DNA from: Paraburkholderia sp. LEh10
Lineage (GTDB): Bacteria > Pseudomonadota > Gammaproteobacteria > Burkholderiales > Burkholderiaceae
Direction of reading: 5' to 3'
DNA: 64,000 nucleotides
NCBI RefSeq assembly: GCF_017814945.1
Contig: NZ_JAGIPX010000036.1
Span: forward strand, 1 to 64,000
Part shown: piece after piece, positions 1 to 8,201 of the stretch
Layout of the letters: every line of letters begins with the position of its first letter
How positions within the stretch are numbered: position 1 is the stretch's first letter
The notes under the pieces: generated by a model
What the model was told of the DNA's origin: nothing
Seen by the model: only the letters and a program-made list of their open reading frames with translations
The model's database searches: none
Program-made: the position numbers and the translations under genes

Positions 1-18
1 TCTTTGCCGCGGCAAAGA
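1..18. repeat. 18-bp perfect palindrome next to the repeat array
   Basis: The first 18 bases (TCTTTGCCGCGGCAAAGA) equal their own reverse complement. The palindrome lies 49 bp before the tandem 35-bp array. It could be the terminator stem of a gene left of the window or the end of a dispersed repeat; the window edge prevents a choice. Confidence 0.5.
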
Positions 19-67
19 AAGTAGGTGCCGCCCCGCACAGGGGCAACGCCCGCGCCGCGAGGCGCAT

Positions 68-381
68 CGCGGATGCCCGCGAAGGGGCAAAGCGAACCGC
101 ATCGCGGATGCCCGCGTAAGGGCAAAGCAAACCGCATCGCGGCTGCCAGCGAAGGTGCAAAACGACCCGCCTCGCGGCTGCCAGCGAAGGTGCAAAACGA
201 CCCGCCTCGCGGATGCCCGCGAAGGGGCAAGGCGACCCGCATCGCGGATGCCCGCGTAAGGGCAAAGCAAACCGCATCGCGGCTGCCAGCGAAGGGGCAA
301 AACGACCCGCCTCGCGGCTGCCAGCGTAAAGGAACGGCGACCCGCATCGCGAATCCCCACGCAAGGGCAACGCGAATCCCA
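68..381. repeat. 35-bp tandem repeat array, about 9 units
   Basis: Units begin with CGCGG (the last with CGCGA) at 68, 103, 138, 173, 208, 243, 278, 313 and 348, an exact 35-bp period. Variants alternate between a GATGCCCGCG and a GCTGCCAGCG core, so the array looks amplified from two unit types. It stops at the stop codon of ppk. There are no unique spacers between units, so this is not a CRISPR. The period is not a multiple of three, so it would shift frame if translated. A related single unit occurs at 39759. Confidence 0.85.
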
Positions 382-2445
382 CTACATACAAAACTTCGTC
401 AACAAACTCATCTGCGCATTGCGCGACGACTTCCCCGGCCGGCGGCGCCGATAATGCCCATCACTCTGCATCAGCCACGCGGACTGATTATCGCCAAGAA
501 ACGCCGACAGCCCTTCCGCGATCACGCGGCGCTTCAACCGTCTGTTGTTGATCGGAAACGCCACCTCGACGCGCCGGAAGAAGTTGCGATCCATCCAGTC
601 GGCGCTCGACAGATAAACCTGCTCACGTCCATCGTCATAGAAGTAAAAGATCCGGTGATGCTCGAGAAAGCGCCCGACGATCGAGCGCACCGTGATGTTC
701 TCCGACAACCCCTCCACGCCCGGCTGCAACGCGCACACGCCGCGCACGATCAGGTCGATCTTCACGCCCGCCTGCGAGGCCTCATAGAGTTCCGCGATCA
801 CCGTCGGTTCCAGCAGCGCGTTCATCTTCGCGACGATCCGCGCGCGCTTGCCTGCGCGCGCATGCTCGGCCTCGGCGCGAATCGCGTCGATGAGCTTCGG
901 ATGCAGGGTGAACGGCGATTGCCACAACTCGTGCAGCGGCAACTCACCGCCGATGCCCGTCAGTTGCTGGAATACGTGGTGGACGTCTTCGCAGATTTTC
1001 TGGTCGGCCGTCATCAGGCCGAAGTCGGTGTACAGACGCGCCGTGCGTGGATGATAGTTGCCCGTGCCAAGGTGCACATAGCGTTTGAGGAGCGAGCGCC
1101 CGCCTTCCGACACGCGCCGCACGATCAGCATCATCTTCGCGTGGCATTTGTGGCCGACCACGCCGTACACGACATGCGCGCCGACGGCTTCGAGCTGCGA
1201 CGCCCAGTTGATGTTCGTCTCTTCATCGAAGCGCGCGAGCAGTTCGACCACCACGGTCACTTCCTTGCCGTTGCGCGCAGCCTGCATCAACGCGTCCATC
1301 AGCGGCGAATCGGTGCCCGTCCGATAGATGGTCTGCTTGATCGCGACGACGTTGGGGTCCTTCGCGGCCTGCAAAAGCAGTTCGAGCACGGGCTGGAAGC
1401 TCTCGTACGGATGATGCAGCAGCACGTCGCCCTGATCGATCACGTCGAACAGGCTTGAGCTGTTGGTGATCTGCGCGGGCGTGGCGGGAATGTGCGGCAC
1501 GAACTTCAGATCGGGCCGGTCGACCATCTCGGGCAACTGCATCAGACGCACGAGATTCACCGGGCCATCGACGTAATAGCAGTCCTTCTGCAAAAGGCCG
1601 CTTTCGTCGAGCAGGCGCCGCACGAGATGCGCGGGCGTTTCCGCCGACACTTCGAGCCGCACCGCGTTGCCGAGATGTCGCGCGGGCAGTTCGCCCTGCA
1701 GCGCGACGCGCAGGTTCGTGATTTCGTCTTCGTCGACGAACAGTTCGCTGTTGCGTGTGATGCGGAACTGGTTGCAGCTGCGCACGACGAGATTCGGAAA
1801 CAGCTCGCCGACGAAGCGTTGCAGCAGCGAACTGAGCAATACGAAGCCGTGCGGATAGCCGGACAGTTCCTGCGGCATGCGCACGAGTCGCGGCAGCGCG
1901 CGCGGCGCCTGCACGATGCCCATCACCGCCTGGCGGCCAAACGCGTCCTTGCCTTCCAGTTCGACGACGAAATTCAGGCTCTTGTTCAGCACACGCGGAA
2001 AAGGGTGCGCGGGATCGAGGCCGATCGGCGTCAGGACGGGCAAGAGTTCATCGAGGAAGTAATTGCGCGCCCATTCCGTCTGCGCTTCGTTCCATGCTTC
2101 CGTGCCGTGAAAATAGATGCCTTCGTCTTCGAGTGCGGGCAGCACGGTGTCCTGCAGCATCGTGTACTGGCGATGGACCAGTTTTTGCGCACGTTCTACG
2201 ACGAGGTCGTAGCAATGCTGCAGGGACATCCCATCCGGCGAAAGCGCGCCGGGGTTGTCACGCATCTGCTCCTGCAAGCCCGCCATGCGGATTTCGAAGA
2301 ACTCGTCCAGATTGCTGCTGGTGATGCAGATGAAACGTAAGCGTTCGAGGAGCGGCACGGATGGGTCCGCAGCCTGTGCGAGCACGCGCTCGTTGAACCC
2401 CAAAATGCCCAGCTCGCGATTCAGAAGAGGGTAGCGGTTGGACAT
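382..2445 (-). CDS. ppk: Polyphosphate kinase 1
   Basis: Reversible transfer of the ATP gamma-phosphate onto inorganic polyphosphate. The 687-residue product has the full PPK1 layout: an N-terminal domain starting MSNRYPLLNRELGILGFNER, a head domain, and two phospholipase-D-like C-terminal domains. The HAK motif near residue 435 (in GHKCHAKMM) holds the histidine expected to be autophosphorylated, and a second conserved histidine lies in EHHRIFYF. An in-frame GTG start at 2502 exists, but ATG at 2445 matches the usual family start. The gene is divergent from ppx, with about 276 bp between the starts and a candidate Pho box in the gap. The 3' end abuts the tandem repeats. The family assignment is certain; the regulation is inferred. 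Confidence 0.97.
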   Translation of the reverse strand: MSNRYPLLNRELGILGFNERVLAQAADPSVPLLERLRFICITSSNLDEFFEIRMAGLQEQMRDNPGALSPDGMSLQHCYDLVVERAQKLVHRQYTMLQDTVLPALEDEGIYFHGTEAWNEAQTEWARNYFLDELLPVLTPIGLDPAHPFPRVLNKSLNFVVELEGKDAFGRQAVMGIVQAPRALPRLVRMPQELSGYPHGFVLLSSLLQRFVGELFPNLVVRSCNQFRITRNSELFVDEDEITNLRVALQGELPARHLGNAVRLEVSAETPAHLVRRLLDESGLLQKDCYYVDGPVNLVRLMQLPEMVDRPDLKFVPHIPATPAQITNSSSLFDVIDQGDVLLHHPYESFQPVLELLLQAAKDPNVVAIKQTIYRTGTDSPLMDALMQAARNGKEVTVVVELLARFDEETNINWASQLEAVGAHVVYGVVGHKCHAKMMLIVRRVSEGGRSLLKRYVHLGTGNYHPRTARLYTDFGLMTADQKICEDVHHVFQQLTGIGGELPLHELWQSPFTLHPKLIDAIRAEAEHARAGKRARIVAKMNALLEPTVIAELYEASQAGVKIDLIVRGVCALQPGVEGLSENITVRSIVGRFLEHHRIFYFYDDGREQVYLSSADWMDRNFFRRVEVAFPINNRRLKRRVIAEGLSAFLGDNQSAWLMQSDGHYRRRRPGKSSRNAQMSLLTKFCM

Positions 2446-2561
2446 CGGCGGTGAGAAGGAAAGGTCGGGAGGTGACTCGAAAGGACGCTCGGAAATTCTC
2501 ACAGTATGATGACAAGTGCGTGAATTGGCTTTTGCCGCAATTTTACGCTTTTGCCTAACGG

Positions 2562-2578
2562 TGTCGTAAATATGCCGT
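2562..2578 (+). promoter_or_regulatory. Candidate Pho box between ppk and ppx
   Basis: The 17 bases TGTCGTAAATATGCCGT agree with the PhoB half-site pattern TGTCATAAAT-C-TGTCAT at about 13 positions. They form two 11-bp-spaced direct repeats (TGTCGTAAAT, TGCCGTAACT), with a weaker third (TATGTGACCA). The position between divergent ppk and ppx is where a PhoB site would make sense. This is a by-eye match only. Confidence 0.45.
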
Positions 2579-2721
2579 AACTATATGTGACCATATCGCA
2601 CGACAACGGCCTAGGTGACATCGCGATGTCCAGTACGCTTAAAATGGCGACTTTGAACAACGCGGCAACGAATGCGCCTGGCACGGGCGCACCATCCGCG
2701 CGCACGAGGTTCCCCTACCCG

Positions 2722-4233
2722 ATGGTCAACACTCCTCCACTACTCGCCGCCGTCGATCTCGGCTCCAACAGCTTCCGCCTGATCGTGGGCCGCGTCGAGG
2801 AAACGGAAGCGGGCAGCCAGATCTATCAGGTCGACGCGCTGCGTGAGCCGGTGCGGCTTGGAGCGGGGCTGTCGCGCGAAAAATTGCTCGACCGTGCATC
2901 GCAGGTGCGCGGCTGGGACGCGCTCAAGCGCTTCGGCGAACGTCTGCGCGATTTCCATCCGGATCATGTGCGCGCCGTCGCGACCAATACGCTGCGCGTC
3001 GCGAAGAATGCGCAGGAATTTCTCGGCGAAGCGGAAGCCGCACTCGGTTTTCCCATCGAAGTGATCGCCGGCCGCGAAGAAGCGCGCCTGATTTACGCAG
3101 GCGCTGCGCATTCGGTGCCGGCGAGCGCGGGCAAGCGACTGGTCGTCGATATCGGCGGCGGCTCGACGGAATTCATCATCGGTTCGCACTACACGCCGAT
3201 CAAGATGGAGAGCCTGTATATCGGCTGCGTGAGCCACAGCCGCCAGTTCTTTCCGGCCGGCAACGTCGACGAATACACGATGCGTCAGGCGGAACTGGCG
3301 GCGACGCGCGAAATCCAGATCATTTCGGCGGATTACCGGGCCGAGGGCTGGGACCAGGGTATTGGTTCGTCAGGCACGGCGCGCGCGCTCGCGGAACTCG
3401 TTGAGGCGAACGGCTTCAACGATCCGGGCATCACGCACGGCATATCGCGCGGCGGCCTCGAGCGCCTGAAGCGGGCGCTGATCAAGGCGGAGAACGTCAA
3501 CCGGCTCAAGCTGATCGCGCTGAAGCCCGATCGCGTGCCCGTGCTGGCGGGCGGCCTGTCGATCATGATCGCCGTGTTCGATGAACTCGGCGTTGATTAC
3601 GTCGATACGACGGACGGCGCGTTGCGCCTGGGCGTGCTGTACGACCTGCTTGGCCGCTCGCAGCATCAGGACATGCGCACGATCACCGTCGAAGGCTTCA
3701 TGCGGCGCTACGGCGTCGACCGCCCGCAGGCGAGCCGCATCGGTGAGCTGGCCGTGCGCTTCTACGATCAGCTCGACGAACCGGATGACGAAGTGCGCGA
3801 GGAAAACCGCATGTTCCTCGGCTGGGCCGCGGCGCTGCACGAGATCGGGCTGTCGATTTCACATAGCGCGTACCACAAGCATTCGGCGTATATCGCGAGC
3901 AATGCGGACATGCCGGGTTTCTCGCGCACCGATCAGGCGCGCCTTGCCGCGCTCGTCGTCGGTCATGCGGGCAAGCTCGGCAAGCTCGCACAGACGCGCG
4001 ATCTCGAATGGAAGCTGCTGTTCTGTCTGCGGCTCGCGGCGCTGCTGTGCCGTCGCCGTGCCGATGTCGGCTTTCCTGAAATTACCGTCGCGGAAGCGAA
4101 TGGCGGCTACGACGTGCGCCTGCCCAATTCATGGGTCGCGAACAATCCGCTGACCGACTACAGCCTGATTCAGGAGGCGGCAGAGTGGGAGAAAATTCGG
4201 ACGCCGTATCGCGTGGTCTATACGGAAGATTGA
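2722..4233 (+). CDS. ppx: Exopolyphosphatase (Ppx/GppA family)
   Basis: Removes terminal phosphate from polyphosphate; GppA-type pppGpp hydrolysis is also possible in this family. The 503-residue product has the ASKHA-type phosphate loop AAVDLGSNSFRL near the N-terminus, the second loop DIGGGSTEF near residue 150, and a C-terminal HD-like helical region (around residues 310-500, with HEIGLSISHSAYHKHS). In-frame ATGs at 2587 and 2626 would add 45 or 32 residues of low-complexity sequence. The start at 2722 is chosen because the conserved domain begins right after it. The gene is divergent from ppk and ends at a strong terminator. The function is well supported; the exact start is less so. Confidence 0.93.
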   Translation: MVNTPPLLAAVDLGSNSFRLIVGRVEETEAGSQIYQVDALREPVRLGAGLSREKLLDRASQVRGWDALKRFGERLRDFHPDHVRAVATNTLRVAKNAQEFLGEAEAALGFPIEVIAGREEARLIYAGAAHSVPASAGKRLVVDIGGGSTEFIIGSHYTPIKMESLYIGCVSHSRQFFPAGNVDEYTMRQAELAATREIQIISADYRAEGWDQGIGSSGTARALAELVEANGFNDPGITHGISRGGLERLKRALIKAENVNRLKLIALKPDRVPVLAGGLSIMIAVFDELGVDYVDTTDGALRLGVLYDLLGRSQHQDMRTITVEGFMRRYGVDRPQASRIGELAVRFYDQLDEPDDEVREENRMFLGWAAALHEIGLSISHSAYHKHSAYIASNADMPGFSRTDQARLAALVVGHAGKLGKLAQTRDLEWKLLFCLRLAALLCRRRADVGFPEITVAEANGGYDVRLPNSWVANNPLTDYSLIQEAAEWEKIRTPYRVVYTED

Positions 4234-4294
4234 TCGTTCGGAATTCGCGAGTTGTATCGACGGCATCGCGTGTGCGAACCGCGAATCGCATAAG

Positions 4295-4323
4295 AAAACG
4301 CCCGGTCAAACCGGGCGTTTTTT
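4295..4323. terminator. Terminator after ppx, shared with olsB
   Basis: Stem AAAACGCCCGG / CCGGGCGTTTT with a 5-base loop, followed by a T run on the plus strand. On the minus strand a shorter T-rich tract follows, so it may also stop olsB transcription. Confidence 0.85.
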
Positions 4324-4410
4324 ATTCTGCTCACCGTCGTGCATATCGCTTCGATGCAACGCCGGGGGCGCATCGCGCGGCGCGAGCCGCGTGTATGTTT
4401 GCTGCGGCGC

Positions 4411-5226
4411 CTAACGCGGCAGCGCGTCACCGAGGAAGTGGCGGGCGTAGCGCGCGTTGATTTCCGACAGGCGGAACAGCGTCAGGAAATCGGCCGTGTT
4501 GAAGTCTGGGTCCCATGCAGGCGCGCCGCAAATCTTCGCGCCGAGGCGCAGATAGCCTTTGACAAGCGGCGGCGGCGCGACCTTTGCACCCGTTTGCAGT
4601 TCGTCGACGGGCAGCGGCGTGTGCGGGAACGCACGATATTCCGGCTCGGTCAGCGCATCATCCTGCAGCGAAGCGTACAGGTTTGCCGCATAGTGGCCGC
4701 CGTCGGCCATCGCAACGCTCGCGCAGCCTAGCATCGTCTCGTAGCCGTTGTGCTGCATGTACGAGCCGAGCCCCGCCCACAGCGACATGATCACCGAGCC
4801 GCTGCGGTAGTCGGGATGCACGCACGAGCGGCCCACTTCGACCATCTTCGAGCGCAGGTGCGTAAGGCGCGAGATGTCGAACTCGCCTTGCGCATACAGG
4901 CGTCCGATGCGCGCCGCCTGGTGCGGCGGCAGCACGCGATAGGTGCCGACCACCTTAAGCGTGTCGAGGTCGCGCACGATCAGGTGATCGCAGTAAGCGT
5001 CGAACGAATCGACGTCGAGGCCGACGGGGCCGGACAGGCGCGCGCCCATTTCCTCGGCGAAGACGCGGTAACGCAGACGCTGCGCTTCGCGAAGTTCCTC
5101 GTCGGTACGTGCCCAGGACACTTGCAGACGATGCTGGGCGGTGACGGCTTCTTCCGTGCGCGGCAGGCGCCGGCGCGGTTCGAGGATCGATGCGAAGGGC
5201 AGGGTTGGCGTCGGCAGTTCTCGCAT
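4411..5226 (-). CDS. olsB: GNAT-type L-ornithine N(alpha)-acyltransferase (OlsB-like)
   Basis: OlsB transfers a 3-hydroxyacyl group from acyl carrier protein to ornithine, the first step of ornithine-lipid synthesis. The 271-residue product carries the family block LRYRVFAEEMGARL near residues 60-75, then DVDSFDAYCDHLIV, and the acyl-binding GRSCVHPDYRSGSVI near residues 125-140. The ATG at 5226 has AGGA about 9 bases upstream; longer in-frame extensions have no conserved content. OlsA (the second acyltransferase) is not in the window. Ornithine lipids replace phospholipids under phosphate limitation in several Proteobacteria, which fits the ppk/ppx neighbourhood. The alternative name is generic GNAT acyltransferase. 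Confidence 0.85.
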   Translation of the reverse strand: MRELPTPTLPFASILEPRRRLPRTEEAVTAQHRLQVSWARTDEELREAQRLRYRVFAEEMGARLSGPVGLDVDSFDAYCDHLIVRDLDTLKVVGTYRVLPPHQAARIGRLYAQGEFDISRLTHLRSKMVEVGRSCVHPDYRSGSVIMSLWAGLGSYMQHNGYETMLGCASVAMADGGHYAANLYASLQDDALTEPEYRAFPHTPLPVDELQTGAKVAPPPLVKGYLRLGAKICGAPAWDPDFNTADFLTLFRLSEINARYARHFLGDALPR

Positions 5227-5398
5227 TGTGGCGTTCCTGGTCGAAAATGAAAATTCACTTCGACGCCAATGTAGTAACGGCGGGTGACGCTCACGTGGCA
5301 ACGGTATGACGATTCGATGACGTGCCGTAAGCCCGACGCTTTCGCGGGGCCTTCGATGCTCCTGCGGTGATTCTCTGTGCGCTGGTCTGCGGCCAGGG

Positions 5399-5857
5399 TC
5401 AGAAGAGATCCGGGCTGATCGCGGCGCGCAGCACAGCTTGTTCGCCGGTGCCGCGCGAGCGGCTTTCGATCCACCAGATCGCCGATTTCTTGATCGACCA
5501 GCTTGCGCCGCTGTCGGCCAGCAGGCGGGCGACGACATGACCGAGCGTCGGCTGGTGGCCGACGATCACGACGGTCGGCGCGATGCCGTCGGGCCAGCCG
5601 GCGGCGGCGAGGACGTCGGTGGCGCTGGCGTCCGGTGCGATTTCGCGCACGACGCGATATTGGTCCGTCAACGATTCAGCCGTCTGCACAGTGCGCGTGG
5701 CGGGGCTCGCGAGGATCAGGGCGTCGTCGGGGAGCCGCGCGCGCAGCCATTTCGCGGATGCCTGCGCCTGCTTGCGGCCGCGTGAGGTTAGCTGGCGGGC
5801 GAGATCGTTCGATGCAGTGTCTTCAGCTTCGGCATGACGCCAGAGGATCAGGTTCAT
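5399..5857 (-). CDS. sixA: Phosphohistidine phosphatase SixA
   Basis: A histidine-phosphatase-superfamily enzyme of 152 residues that removes phosphate from phosphohistidine on signalling or phosphotransfer proteins. The catalytic RHG-type motif appears as LWRHAEAE at residues 5-12 and the second catalytic histidine as VGHQPTLG near residue 100. There is no signal peptide, so it should be cytoplasmic. The ATG at 5857 has a GGAGA ribosome site at good spacing. It lies upstream of olsB on the same strand, with a 172-bp gap and no terminator seen, so co-transcription is possible. Confidence 0.9.
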   Translation of the reverse strand: MNLILWRHAEAEDTASNDLARQLTSRGRKQAQASAKWLRARLPDDALILASPATRTVQTAESLTDQYRVVREIAPDASATDVLAAAGWPDGIAPTVVIVGHQPTLGHVVARLLADSGASWSIKKSAIWWIESRSRGTGEQAVLRAAISPDLF

Positions 5858-6208
5858 TGCGGTGTCTCCAGGGCTCGTGTCGGCTCGTACCGGCTCGTAT
5901 GGAAGGTATGGACAGCGCGAGGTGAGGGGAGTTTTGTGGGGCCGTCTGTTTTATCGCGGACGGGTTGAGGGAAGGCGTTCCGTGCGCGTGGGCGGGTAGC
6001 GGACTCTTCACCTCAATTGGCGAGCCAGGTCGCGTTCTCCTGACATAGATCTGATCACGACCACTTGGGCCTGCCGCCATCGCCACCTCGCATCGAGGCA
6101 TGACAGGGAGTCTGACGGGATTTTGATGCGCATTGCCGTGCGGTACCCGGCATCCGCGGACAGTCAGCAGCCATGTAGGTTGGACCACCGCAATGCGACG
6201 AGGCGTCC
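5858..6208. other. Intergenic stretch without a recognised gene
   Basis: About 350 bp between the sixA start and the broken lipoprotein gene. It should hold the sixA promoter. Open frames on either strand have no recognisable domain or good ribosome site. Confidence 0.5.
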
Positions 6209-6724
6209 ATGTCTTACGTTGCACGAATGATGGGCTTGTCATATGTCCGCATAACGCTTTGCGCCGCAATGGTGGGTGCTGAGCCTGGCCAGTTGCGGTG
6301 ACGGCGATTCGAGTTCGGTTTCCGGATCGGCGGCCGTCGTCAAGGCGGTGCGCAGTGGTACTTCCCCTTTCATTGCCTTCGTGGATCTGAAAATTTCGTC
6401 CGCGTTGTCGGGCGCCTCGGTGCAATACAGTTCAGACTACGTCATCAACGCTGTTAACCAGGAGCGAATCAGAGCGCCGTCGAGGCGTGGCTCTTCGATT
6501 ACAGGCAGAGCATCTTCTCGTATATGTGTTCGAGTGCCTACGAGGCCGCGTCGGATGCCTCGGTGCTGATTAGCTACGCCATCGCCGACGGTGGTGTTCA
6601 TGCGCGACTTGTTGGCCTGGATAAAACTCGCAGCGTCGTATTCGACCTTGAGTACGCGACGACGGGATGCGGCACGAGTTGGAACGCCCAGCCCATTCCA
6701 TTCGACGGAATAACTTTTCAGTAG
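6209..6724 (+). pseudogene. Lipoprotein gene broken by two one-base frameshifts
   Basis: Three consecutive plus-strand segments read as one secreted lipoprotein if two bases are corrected. The first starts at ATG 6209 (GAGG upstream) and reads a hydrophobic signal (RITLCAAMV). Dropping one G from GGG at 6274-6276 continues into LSLASCGDGDSS, a lipobox. Adding one G in CAGGAGCG near 6460 continues from DYVINAVN into QSAVEAWLFDYRQSIF and on to the stop at 6724. The shifts are +1 and -1, both in G runs. The corrected product would be about 170 residues with several cysteines. Function is unknown. It is either a young pseudogene or carries sequencing errors. Confidence 0.65.
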
Positions 6725-6950
6725 CGCCGCTTTACAGCATCACGCGATGCGTGTTGCAAACCCACCTCCGCTCGGGCACCTGACTCGTGCCCGATGCCGT
6801 TTGACCGGCGCGGGCGCGTGGAAACAGCTTGCAGAGCCGCCGCGAGCCTGCGGGCGTCGTGGTAGGGACAGGGCGATTAGCAGAGGCTCGCGCGTGGGCG
6901 CCGACAGCATTCTCCCAACCCATTCGATTGCGCAGCGGGAGCCTTGAAAA

Positions 6951-6979
6951 GCAAAAAGCCCAGCCATAATGGCTGGGCT
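6951..6979 (-). terminator. Terminator of tRNA-Pro
   Basis: Inverted repeat AGCCCAGCC / GGCTGGGCT followed on the minus strand by TTTTTGC and more T. It lies 17 bp beyond the tRNA 3' end. Confidence 0.85.
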
Positions 6980-6995
6980 AAGTGCTTGTTTCTAT

Positions 6996-7072
6996 TGGTC
7001 GGAGCGATAGGATTCGAACCTACGACCCTCTGATCCCAAATCAGATGCGCTACCAGGCTGCGCTACGCTCCG
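6996..7072 (-). tRNA. tRNA-Pro (anticodon TGG)
   Basis: A 77-base cloverleaf on the minus strand. The acceptor stem CGGAGCG pairs with CGCTCCG, the D arm is GCGC..GCGC, and the anticodon arm TCTGA-TTTGGGA-TCAGA carries TGG. The T arm has GTTCGAATC and CCA is encoded. A promoter and terminator flank it as a single-gene unit. Confidence 0.97.
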
Positions 7073-7085
7073 ACGCGAGCCAGAG

Positions 7086-7115
7086 ATTGTATCCGCTCTC
7101 GTGACCGCCCGTCAA
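7086..7115 (-). promoter_or_regulatory. Promoter of tRNA-Pro
   Basis: On the minus strand, TTGACG and TACAAT are separated by 18 bp, with the -10 element ending 13 bases before the tRNA. Confidence 0.7.
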
Positions 7116-7161
7116 TTCCTGACGCTACGAGCCGTAAGCACATGCACAAAACGCCCGACAG

Positions 7162-7320
7162 TCATATCTGTCCCAACAGCAGAAGCACGATCACCACGAT
7201 CAGCACCACGCCGACCAATCCGGTCGGACGATAGCCCCACTCGCGGCTGTACGGCCAGCTGGGGAGGGCGCCGATCAAGAGCAGGATTAGCACGATCAGC
7301 AGAATGGTTCCGAGGGTCAT
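7162..7320 (-). CDS. Small DUF3309-type membrane protein
   Basis: A 52-residue protein that is almost entirely hydrophobic: a first membrane segment (TILLIVLILLLIGALPSW), a short SREWGYRPTG linker typical of DUF3309, and a second segment (GVVLIVVIVLLLLG). The start is fixed by AAGGAG 7 bases before ATG 7320. Function is unknown; it is predicted to sit in the inner membrane. No linked partner is obvious. Confidence 0.85.
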   Translation of the reverse strand: MTLGTILLIVLILLLIGALPSWPYSREWGYRPTGLVGVVLIVVIVLLLLGQI

Positions 7321-7626
7321 GTTATCTCTCCTTATAGGGCCGGGCCACAAATGGCGACCACGGCGCACGCGCAGAGGGGCAGCCTTCGCGTGCGGCGGCC
7401 GGATTGCCGAGCACGCGGAATGCGCGCTCTGTGGCTTACGCTTCAGCAAGGCATATGCCCGCCATGGCGGCCGCTGGGCAACTTGGTCGAGAGAAAGACA
7501 GGGGTGGGGTGGGACGGCGCCTCGCGTGCGCGCACGCGCGCACCGCGTCAGTGTCGACGCGCGAGCCCGGAAAAGATTCAGGCGAACATCAAACATCGCG
7601 CCGCTGGGAGCGCGGCGCGATCGGCT
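7321..7626. other. Intergenic stretch without a recognised gene
   Basis: About 300 bp between two small minus-strand membrane-protein genes. It should contain the promoter of the DUF3309 gene. Overlapping open frames exist in all frames but none has a ribosome site or recognisable motif. Confidence 0.5.
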
Positions 7627-7800
7627 TCAGTGTCTGCGGTGCATTCTGTCGAGGACGTGATGCTCGGCAAGCCAGTGATGCATCATGCCTTCGCCGTTGT
7701 GTTCGCGGCGATAGGTGCGTGATTCGAATACCGATAGGGCGACGAGCACCAGCAAACCCACGGCGAGTCCAACCAGACCTGCGATCGATTCGGCATCCAT
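7627..7800 (-). CDS. Small single-pass membrane protein of unknown function
   Basis: A 57-residue product starting MDAESIAGLVGLAVGLLVLV. One N-terminal transmembrane helix (about residues 6-25) is followed by a charged, histidine-rich tail (RREHNGEGMMHHWLAEHHVL, then DRMHRRH). The ATG at 7800 is preceded by a near-perfect AAGGAGG at 7-base spacing. I do not recognise the family. The His/Met-rich cytoplasmic or periplasmic tail might bind metal, but that is only a guess. Confidence 0.75.
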   Translation of the reverse strand: MDAESIAGLVGLAVGLLVLVALSVFESRTYRREHNGEGMMHHWLAEHHVLDRMHRRH

Positions 7801-7965
7801 GGCGGCCTCCTTCGACGACTTCGACCATAGATACATAGTAGACTTGCGCCGGAACCTGGCGCAAGGCGGAAGCGGCCCGGGTTCGGCGGCGCGTAATACG
7901 CTTTGCAGGTAGACTCGTGGCCCGCGACGTCATTCGTCGTTACGACCCTCCCTGTTCAAAAGTCC

Positions 7966-8139
7966 ATGACGCGCTTCCTTCTTGCCGCATCGCTGTTTTC
8001 GCTGTTCGCCCTGTCGGCGTGTGCCGGCGATCAGTCGAACCATCATCACGTGCCGCCCAAAGACCCCGCCGACTACCATGGCGTGCCGACCGACGATCGT
8101 CCGCCCATAATGATCGACACGCCCGCCGCGCCCAAATAA
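7966..8139 (+). CDS. Small lipoprotein, function unknown
   Basis: A 57-residue product with a signal peptide MTRFLLAASLFSLFALSAC. The lipobox LSAC gives lipidation at Cys19. The mature part is short, hydrophilic and proline/aspartate-rich (NHHHVPPKDPADYHG). The ATG at 7966 is chosen because the signal peptide begins there. It converges on the MATE gene, with 62 bp between the stops. Family not recognised. Confidence 0.7.
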   Translation: MTRFLLAASLFSLFALSACAGDQSNHHHVPPKDPADYHGVPTDDRPPIMIDTPAAPK

Positions 8140-8201
8140 CGTGGGTCGGCGGCGCGTATTGCGCCAACCTCCGTGCATCGCGGACGTTGCGCGCGTGCCG
8201 T

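Noticed and set aside
68-381. CRISPR array
   Set aside because: Units are contiguous with no unique spacers and no cas genes nearby.
25-1458. Long plus-strand frame through the repeats and opposite ppk
   Set aside because: The first third is translated repeat and the rest is antisense to ppk; no start signal or domain.
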